Assembly: GCA_037444165.1 (NCBI GenBank)
Contig: JBBIMX010000003.1
Coordinates: 1 to 64,000, forward strand
Length of the DNA stretch: 64,000 nt
Direction: 5' to 3'
Origin: CALIBK01 sp037444165
GTDB lineage: Bacteria > Desulfobacterota > BSN033 > UBA1163
Part shown: positions 58,586 to 64,000 of the stretch, one piece after another
How positions within the stretch are numbered: the first letter of the stretch is position 1
Layout: every line of letters begins with the position of its first letter
Position numbers and translations under genes: made by a program
Notes under the pieces: generated by a model
The model's input: the letters and a program-made list of their open reading frames with translations, nothing else
Database searches by the model: none
Told to the model about the DNA's origin: nothing

Positions 58586-59815
58586 ATGACCACCCTTGTT
58601 GCCAGCTTCCGAATCGCCCTGAGGGCCCTTCTTGCCAATAAGATGCGCTCCATTTTAACCCTGCTCGGGATTATTATTGGAGTAGGGGCGGTCATCGCGA
58701 TGATTGCCGTGGGTTCAGGAGCAAAGAAACGGATTGAAGAACAGATTGCCAGTATGGGATCCAATCTCCTGGTCGTGATGTCAGGGAGTGCGACAAGTGG
58801 AGGGATTCGATTTGGAGCAGGGACGGTACCAACCCTCACGTTAGAGGATGCAAGAGCGATTGCTTCTGAGATTCCAGGAGTAAAATATGTGGCTCCCGCC
58901 TACAACGGAATTGCTCAGGTCGTTTTTGGGAATCAAAATTGGTCCACGCTCATCTATGGATCTACCCCTGAGATTTTTGAAATCAGAGAATGGAGGCTTG
59001 TCTCAGGGCGCTCATTGACTCAGCAGGATATCGATGGGGCGGCCAAAGTCTGTATCTTAGGGAAGACCGTAGCAGAGAACCTCTTCGGAGGATTGGATCC
59101 AATAGGGGAGATTGTTCGGATCAAAAAGATTCCCTTTACGGTCATTGGCGTTCTTAGTCCCAAGGGACAATCCACTTGGGGACAGGATCAGGATGATATC
59201 ATCTTTGTCCCTCTGACCACTGCCCAGAAAAGACTCTTTGGAATGCAGTTTCCCGGGATGGTGAGATCGATTTCTATTCAGGCCATGGGCCCAGAGGTGA
59301 TGAAAAATGTGGAGGAGCAGATTACTGAACTCCTTCGCCAGAGGCATCGGATTCCTCAGGGACAGGATAACGATTTTACTGTAAGAAACTTGACAGAGGT
59401 CGCTTCCAGAGCAGAGGAATCAGCAAAAGTGATGTCCCTTCTTTTGGGAGCGATTGCTTCTATCTCCCTGATCGTTGGGGGAATCGGGATTATGAATATC
59501 ATGCTCGTCTCGGTCACGGAGCGAACCAGGGAAATTGGGATTCGGATGGCGGTGGGAGCAAAGGGTAAAGATATCCTTCTTCAATTCCTTATCGAGTCTC
59601 TCATGCTCAGTCTCATGGGAGGGATATTGGGAATTGCAATCGGGATGGTTGGAACTCTCGTCCTTGTCCATTTTACCCAATGGCCAACCCTGTTTTCTCT
59701 GAAAGCCATCCTTCTGGCCTTTCTCTTTTCCGGTTCGGTGGGAGTCTTTTTTGGATTCTATCCGGCTCGCAAGGCCTCCCTCCTTAATCCCATCGATGCC
59801 TTGAGATACGAGTAA
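58586..59815 (+). CDS. MacB-type ABC transporter permease
   Basis: This 409-aa FtsX/MacB permease has an N-terminal helix with MRSILTLLGIIIGVGAVIAMIAVGSGA and a large periplasmic MacB_PCD domain (VVMSGSATSGGIRFGAGTVPTL, LVSGRSLTQQDI). Three C-terminal helices follow, with VGGIGIMNIMLVSVTERTREIGIRMAVGA and FGFYPARKASLLNPIDALRYE. It drives mechanotransmission to a tripartite exporter. The outer-membrane TolC partner is not in the window. Confidence 0.92.
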   Translation: MTTLVASFRIALRALLANKMRSILTLLGIIIGVGAVIAMIAVGSGAKKRIEEQIASMGSNLLVVMSGSATSGGIRFGAGTVPTLTLEDARAIASEIPGVKYVAPAYNGIAQVVFGNQNWSTLIYGSTPEIFEIREWRLVSGRSLTQQDIDGAAKVCILGKTVAENLFGGLDPIGEIVRIKKIPFTVIGVLSPKGQSTWGQDQDDIIFVPLTTAQKRLFGMQFPGMVRSISIQAMGPEVMKNVEEQITELLRQRHRIPQGQDNDFTVRNLTEVASRAEESAKVMSLLLGAIASISLIVGGIGIMNIMLVSVTERTREIGIRMAVGAKGKDILLQFLIESLMLSLMGGILGIAIGMVGTLVLVHFTQWPTLFSLKAILLAFLFSGSVGVFFGFYPARKASLLNPIDALRYE

Positions 59816-59836
59816 GAATAGGCTATAGCATAGGCG

Positions 59837-60649
59837 ATGAATTGGATCGAATTTTTAATTTTTTTGATGGTAGGGTGTGGAGTAGGATTTCTGGCCGGTC
59901 TCTTCGGAGTTGGAGGTGGATTTGTGATGGTCCCTGTCCTCATCCTGAGTTATGAGCATCTGGGACTCTCCCCCACTGTATTAACCCATCTCGCCATTGG
60001 AACAAGCCTGTTGGTGGTGGTCTTCAGTGGAACCTCCAGTGCCTACCAGCATCAAAAAAAAGGGAATGTGGATTGGCGGGCTGTGGCTTTCATTGGGTTT
60101 TCAAGTGCTCTTACGGCGTTTGGAATGGCCCGAGTGGCGGCTTCCCTGAGCGGAAAGCATCTTCGAGTTGCCTTTGCGATCATTGTGATAGGGGCAGGGA
60201 TCCGGATGCTTAGTGAAAGTAGAGCCAAAGCCGAAAAGAAACTCGAACTGACGAATCCCCCGAACCCTTTCGGACTGATCGGGGTTGGACTTGTTGCAGG
60301 TGTGGTTTCCGCCCTTGCGGGAATTGGGGGAGGGGTGGTTACGGTTCCGATGATGTATCAACTCTTGAGGATTCCTTTAAGAGTAGCCATTGGAACTTCG
60401 AGCGCTGCCATTGTCATCACAGCACTTTTTTCAGCGACAGGCTATGTGGTCAATGGAATGGGTCGCCCGGATCTTCCCCCGTGGAGCCTTGGTTTTGTAG
60501 ACCTCCAACGAGGAATTTCTTTGGCCATCGGAACGATTCTTTTTGCTAAAGTGGGTGCTTACGTCTCTTTTAGCACCCATCCCTTTCTCCTCCGAAAACT
60601 CTTTGCCCTCTTTGTCATTCTCGTGGCCCTCTATTTGATGGTGAAATAA
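59837..60649 (+). CDS. TauE/SafE family sulfite/anion exporter-like permease
   Basis: This 270-aa membrane protein has about eight helices in two repeats, GFLAGLFGVGGGFVMVPVL and GLVAGVVSALAGIGGGVVTVPMM, the TauE/SafE/DUF81 signature. It is proposed to export sulfite, sulfoacetate or other organic anions; the substrate is unknown. The 3' 219 bp are overlapped on the other strand by the long tail of the gntR ORF. Confidence 0.85.
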   Translation: MNWIEFLIFLMVGCGVGFLAGLFGVGGGFVMVPVLILSYEHLGLSPTVLTHLAIGTSLLVVVFSGTSSAYQHQKKGNVDWRAVAFIGFSSALTAFGMARVAASLSGKHLRVAFAIIVIGAGIRMLSESRAKAEKKLELTNPPNPFGLIGVGLVAGVVSALAGIGGGVVTVPMMYQLLRIPLRVAIGTSSAAIVITALFSATGYVVNGMGRPDLPPWSLGFVDLQRGISLAIGTILFAKVGAYVSFSTHPFLLRKLFALFVILVALYLMVK

Positions 60650-61336
60650 TTCCCTTTTCTCTCCAAAAATGGATTGAAGAGCATCCTCTTTCGCTTCTTG
60701 AATATGTTCCCGCATGATTCGTTCACAAAGTTCAGGATCCCTTAATTTGAGGGCCATCATAATTTTTTTATGTCCTTCTATAGATCTTCTTCCTCCATCT
60801 GGATATCGGAGGGTGTCCTTCCGATGCCTCAATACATACTTTCTCATATTGACGATAAGCCGATAGAGTCGAGTCTTGTGAGAAACTTGATCATGTAGCG
60901 TATCATGAAACCGAGTATTCCATTTAAAGACCTCTTCAATCCTTTTTCTTTTTAAGGCCTCCTCTGCCTTCTCAATGAATTCGCCTAATTTTTTGAACGT
61001 CTTTTCAGAAAGGTTTTGAGAGAGGAGCCTTAGGGTATAGCCTTCAAGAATCGATCGGAGCTCAAAAAGCTCCTCGATCTCTTCTCGTGAATCTCGGGCA
61101 ACAATGAAGCCCCTCTTTTTACGGGGTTTGATAAGCCCCTCCGCTTCCAATTTGTGGAAGGTTTCCCTGACAGGGGTGCGACTGACCCCTAAGGTTTTTG
61201 CCCAATACTCTTCTGTCAGTTTCTCTCCTGGTCGAAGCCGCCCTGAGAGAATGGCCGATTTAAGATATTCGTAAACCCTCTCCCTTGCAGGAACTCTACC
61301 CGTCTTTTTCCCTTTTTCGAGTGGAGGGTGTGTCAA
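60431..61336 (-). CDS. GntR family (FadR-type) transcriptional regulator
   Basis: This 301-aa regulator has an N-terminal winged helix (YLKSAILSGRLRPGEKLTEEYWAKTLGVSRTPVRETFHKLEAEGLI) and an FCD ligand-binding domain (ELRSILEGYTLRLL, FHDTLHDQVSHKTRLYRLI, GHKKIMMALKLRDPELCERIMREHI). The fold should end near residue 235. The last ~65 residues are low-complexity and run antisense through tauE, so the tail may be non-native or the stop displaced. The TTG start follows GAAGGAAT. It lies just downstream of tctA and probably regulates that transporter. Confidence 0.85.
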   Translation of the reverse strand: MTHPPLEKGKKTGRVPARERVYEYLKSAILSGRLRPGEKLTEEYWAKTLGVSRTPVRETFHKLEAEGLIKPRKKRGFIVARDSREEIEELFELRSILEGYTLRLLSQNLSEKTFKKLGEFIEKAEEALKRKRIEEVFKWNTRFHDTLHDQVSHKTRLYRLIVNMRKYVLRHRKDTLRYPDGGRRSIEGHKKIMMALKLRDPELCERIMREHIQEAKEDALQSIFGEKRELFHHQIEGHENDKEGKEFSEEKGMGAKRDVSTHFSKKNRSDGQRNSSLEVYKTKAPRGKIRATHSIDHIACR

Positions 61337-61353
61337 TTCCTTCTTCCCATTTT

Positions 61354-62844
61354 TTAATCTTCTTCCAAAACTTTTGGTTTCTTCTTGACGAGGCTATAGA
61401 GAATTGAAACGATCGCAATGCCAAGGATGATCCCTGCAATAGGGCGAAATAAAAAGGCAGAAAGGTCGTAATCGGCCATTCTTAATCCTCTTCGTAAAGA
61501 GATTTCCGTAAGGTTTCCTAAGACAAGGCCTATGATCATTGGAGGGATAGGATAGTTATATTTCTTCATGAAGTAACCGATGACTCCAAAGAAGAACATG
61601 ATCCAGAGGTCAACCGGATCATTTCTAATTCCATAGGACCCAATAGCGGCAAAGATAAAAATACAGGGGCCGAGGATGGAATAGCGAATTTTTCTGAAGT
61701 TGGAGAAGACCTTTGCAACCCCCAGCCCTGCAAAGAGCATGAGGATATTAGCCAGAAGCATCGAAAGAAAGATGGAGTACATCAACTTAGGTTGATTCAT
61801 GAAAAGCATAGGGCCGGGTTGGAGGCCATGAACAAGAAATCCTCCAATGATGACAGCCGTGGTTGCACTTCCCGGGATCCCGAGGGTGAGAAGAGGAACC
61901 ATGGCTCCGCCAGTAGCGGCATTGTTCGCCGTTTCAGGAGCTGCAATGCCTTCTGGAATTCCGGTCCCAAATTTTTCAGGATGTTTAGACCAACGGACAG
62001 CCTCTGCATAACCCACGAAAGCTGCTGTAGTGGCACCAACCCCCGGAAGGATCCCGATCCAGGTTCCAATGAGAGCCGAGCGGAGGATAAGCCATTTCAT
62101 CCTCAGGATTTCTTTCACTCGAGGTAAAATCGTAGAAACTTTTTGAGCCAATACTTCACTCTTCTTCATTCCAGCCTCTGCTCTTGCCAGAACCTCACTG
62201 ACAGCAAACGCTCCAATGATAGCAGGAATGAAGTTAATCCCCCCGATAAGGGCCTTCCCACCAAAAGTGAATCTTGGGTCTCCCGTCATAGGATCTATTC
62301 CAACCGTTGCCATGAGGAGTCCAAAGACTCCAGAGATAGCGGCCTTCTTCATCCCTCTTCCTCCCAGGGAGGCGATTAGCGTTAAAGCCGTAATGGCAAG
62401 GGCAAAATATTCGGGCTGGGAAAATGTGAGGGCCACCCTTGCCAGCAGAGGGGAGATTAGAATCATTACGATGACACTGAAGAGACCTCCTAAACAGGAG
62501 CACATCACCGCATATCCTAATGCCTGGGCCGCCTGTCCTTTCTTGGCCATCTCATATCCATCAAAAACCGTTGCCGAAGCCTCCGGTGCGCCAGGGACAT
62601 TGAAGAGGATGGCTGAAATGGAACCTCCGTAGGTTCCTCCGCAGTAAACCGCAGTGAGTAAGGCAAGCCCATTAATGGGACTCATGGCAAAGGTAAAGGG
62701 GATGAGCAAGGCTGTTCCCATCGTGGAGTTAAGGCCTGGAACAGAGCCCAAAATTACTCCAAGAAGAACTCCACCGAAAATACAAAAGAGAGTTAAAAAA
62801 TTCATCACATTCTGTATAGCCCCTAACCAAAGATCCCACATCAT
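61354..62844 (-). CDS. tctA: Tripartite tricarboxylate transporter, large membrane subunit TctA
   Basis: This ~496-aa permease with about twelve helices belongs to the TctA family. Blocks are GVILGSVPGLNSTMGTALLIP, YCGGTYGGSISAILFNVPGAPEASATVFDG, IGILPGVGATTAAFVGY and APETANNAATGGAMVPLLTLGIPGS. With TctB and a TctC-type binding protein it imports carboxylates driven by an ion gradient. ATG 62844 follows GAGGA; a TTG five codons earlier overlaps tctB. Confidence 0.92.
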   Translation of the reverse strand: MMWDLWLGAIQNVMNFLTLFCIFGGVLLGVILGSVPGLNSTMGTALLIPFTFAMSPINGLALLTAVYCGGTYGGSISAILFNVPGAPEASATVFDGYEMAKKGQAAQALGYAVMCSCLGGLFSVIVMILISPLLARVALTFSQPEYFALAITALTLIASLGGRGMKKAAISGVFGLLMATVGIDPMTGDPRFTFGGKALIGGINFIPAIIGAFAVSEVLARAEAGMKKSEVLAQKVSTILPRVKEILRMKWLILRSALIGTWIGILPGVGATTAAFVGYAEAVRWSKHPEKFGTGIPEGIAAPETANNAATGGAMVPLLTLGIPGSATTAVIIGGFLVHGLQPGPMLFMNQPKLMYSIFLSMLLANILMLFAGLGVAKVFSNFRKIRYSILGPCIFIFAAIGSYGIRNDPVDLWIMFFFGVIGYFMKKYNYPIPPMIIGLVLGNLTEISLRRGLRMADYDLSAFLFRPIAGIILGIAIVSILYSLVKKKPKVLEED

Positions 62845-62855
62845 GAGAGTCCTCT

Positions 62856-63347
62856 TCAATAAAAGAGATGACTAAAATCGAGAAATATCCCTATCCCTCG
62901 AGGAAGGGGAACATACATGACTTTAGTAAAGACATAGATGATGATCAGGGTGATTCCAAAGGAAATGCAAATCATCCAGACCTTCTTTCTTTCCTCTAAG
63001 AGGTACATAAAGGCAATGAGGAAGAATGGTGTAAGGAGAATAAACCCAAAAATCTTGAGAAGAACAAAATAGAGAGTAATTAAACCAATGGCAATGAAAA
63101 ATCTCAATCTTCCCTTATCCAATTTAAGGGTTTTTTCTTTAGCCTCCCCCCTCTTTCTTTCTCTAAAGGCATCAACAGCCACCCCCACACTGAGTCCCAT
63201 TAATAGGATCAAAAGAAACTTGGGCCAATAAGAAGGCCCAAGTTTCGCATAGACTTCATGTCCCTCGAATTTAAAGGTCTCCCAATAAAGGAAGAGAGAA
63301 CCCATGAAGATGGTGGCGGTGGTAATGATTTCGCCTTTAAACATCAT
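62856..63347 (-). CDS. tctB: Tripartite tricarboxylate transporter, small membrane subunit TctB
   Basis: This 163-aa protein has four hydrophobic helices and the TctB-like FEGHEVYAKLGPSYWPKFLLILLMGLSVGV start. A basic loop (RERKRGEAKEKTLKLDKGRLRF) and a C-terminal VPLPRGI follow. It is the small subunit of the TTT transporter, between the tctC and tctA genes. Confidence 0.85.
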   Translation of the reverse strand: MMFKGEIITTATIFMGSLFLYWETFKFEGHEVYAKLGPSYWPKFLLILLMGLSVGVAVDAFRERKRGEAKEKTLKLDKGRLRFFIAIGLITLYFVLLKIFGFILLTPFFLIAFMYLLEERKKVWMICISFGITLIIIYVFTKVMYVPLPRGIGIFLDFSHLFY

Positions 63348-63353
63348 TTTTTA

Positions 63354-64000
63354 TCACTTCTTTAAGTAGCCCAGCTCTTCGAAGATCTCTTTGTATCTCC
63401 TATACTCTTCGTCCCAGAATTTTCCATATTCCTCAGGACCCATCCATCCAGGTCGAAGATCCAGAAGGTTTGCCTTCTCAATGGCTTTATAAGAAGGGTC
63501 ATTGGCACATTTCTTAAAGACATCGGCAAGATAATGGATAATTTCCTGAGGTGTTCCTTTCTTTACACAGAGTCCTCTCCATCGACCCATGGTGATGTCG
63601 AAACCCAATTCCCGACCTGTTGGAACATCTGGAAACTTCTCCAGTCTCTTTTCAGTAAAGACGATCAGGGGCCTTAACTTCTTTGCCTCTATAAGGGACA
63701 TAATCACCCCGGGTTCTTCATGAAGCACATCAATATGTCCTCCCAGAACAGCCGCATGGGTTTCAGGAGCAGCATCGAAGGGAATATACTTCACTTTGAT
63801 CCCTGCCTTTTTAGCAAAAAGCATAATGATGACTTCATCGGGGCTTGCCGCTGTTGTTCCAGTAAATTGGAGTTTCCCTGGATTCTCTTTTGCATATTTG
63901 ATCACATCCTGGATAGTTTTAAAAGGGCTCTCTGATCTTACATAGAACATACTCTGGTCCTGTTGAACATTACAAAGGGGGGCAAACTCTTTGTAGTTCT
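63354..64000 (-). CDS. tctC: TctC/Bug-type periplasmic binding protein, 5' end beyond window
   Basis: The reading frame is open to the right edge (residues NYKEFAPLCNVQQDQS precede the first in-window Met at 63950), so the gene is truncated here. The visible ~215 residues match Bug/TctC receptors: FYVRSESPFKTIQDVIKYAKENPGKLQFTGT, AAPETHAAVLGGHID, RGLCVKKGTPQEII and a C-terminal GPEEYGKFWDEEYRRY. It captures a carboxylate in the periplasm for TctAB. The ligand is unknown. Confidence 0.88.
   Translation of the reverse strand, partial: NYKEFAPLCNVQQDQSMFYVRSESPFKTIQDVIKYAKENPGKLQFTGTTAASPDEVIIMLFAKKAGIKVKYIPFDAAPETHAAVLGGHIDVLHEEPGVIMSLIEAKKLRPLIVFTEKRLEKFPDVPTGRELGFDITMGRWRGLCVKKGTPQEIIHYLADVFKKCANDPSYKAIEKANLLDLRPGWMGPEEYGKFWDEEYRRYKEIFEELGYLKK

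Noticed and set aside
1..64000. CRISPR array, tRNA or rRNA genes, transposase, integrase, toxin-antitoxin or phage genes
   Set aside because: I looked for regularly spaced direct repeats, cloverleaf-like segments and typical protein motifs on both strands and found none. The window is ordinary chromosomal content apart from the palindromic repeats.

Overview
The window looks like ordinary chromosome of a Gram-negative, probably anaerobic bacterium, most likely a Desulfobacterota (former Deltaproteobacteria) relative. That placement is inference. It rests on the order radical-SAM(TIGR03960-like)-rng-rplU-rpmA-obgE-nadD-rsfS-DksA, on outer-membrane genes (TonB, LapA/LapB-like, AsmA-like, MacAB), and on ferredoxin-linked metabolism (KorABC-type oxidoreductase, PPDK plus PEP synthase). 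No rRNA, tRNA, CRISPR array, transposase or phage gene was seen. A 17-N scaffold gap at 45574-45590 shows this is a draft assembly, possibly metagenome-derived.

Layout. 0.5-3.5 kb: a thioesterase and a frameshifted M19 dipeptidase (minus), a B3/B4-domain protein (plus), and two very small Cys-containing minus-strand genes among palindromic repeats. 3.7-11.1 kb: one long plus-strand operon encoding a 2-oxoacid:ferredoxin oxidoreductase, a GltD-like NAD(P)H oxidoreductase with its own Fe-S sites, a 2[4Fe-4S] ferredoxin, 5-oxoprolinase PxpABC and an MBL hydrolase. 11.1-15.0 kb: a minus-strand TonB-BtuFCD operon preceded by a cobalamin riboswitch and a terminator. 15.2-28.1 kb: a plus-strand housekeeping and envelope block, from ribosome and RNase G genes through a LapA-LapB fusion and ComF to an AsmA-like giant. 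28.1-33.9 kb: glucokinase, PPDK and a divergent adenine-deaminase-like amidohydrolase. 33.9-41.5 kb: uvrB, DUF362, a beta-propeller protein, rlmD, hisG-hisI and DUF72. 41.5-46.9 kb: a 1165-aa GH13 protein and the lexA-dinB SOS operon. 46.9-54.8 kb: PEP synthase, queH, an M20 peptidase, canonical adenine deaminase, a HAD phosphatase and RidA. 54.9-64 kb: der, MacAB, TauE, and a tctCBA-gntR transporter operon cut by the right edge.

How the genes may work together. The kor/pxp operon could convert 5-oxoproline to glutamate and then pass a 2-oxoacid through a ferredoxin-reducing step, with the GltD-like flavoprotein linking ferredoxin and NAD(P)H. Glucokinase, the GH13 enzyme, PPDK and PEP synthase outline sugar and PEP/pyruvate metabolism. 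Many convincing sigma-70-type promoters (TTGACA-N17-TATAAT-like) are visible.

The less expected items are: two families of palindromic intergenic repeats, often beside a minus-strand TTGACA; a perfect 18-bp palindrome over the lexA -10; a MacA-type adaptor with an inserted Spy/CpxP-like LTxxQ segment; a LapA-LapB fusion; an amidohydrolase that has lost the adenine deaminase motifs; and two tiny genes with strong ribosome-binding sites.
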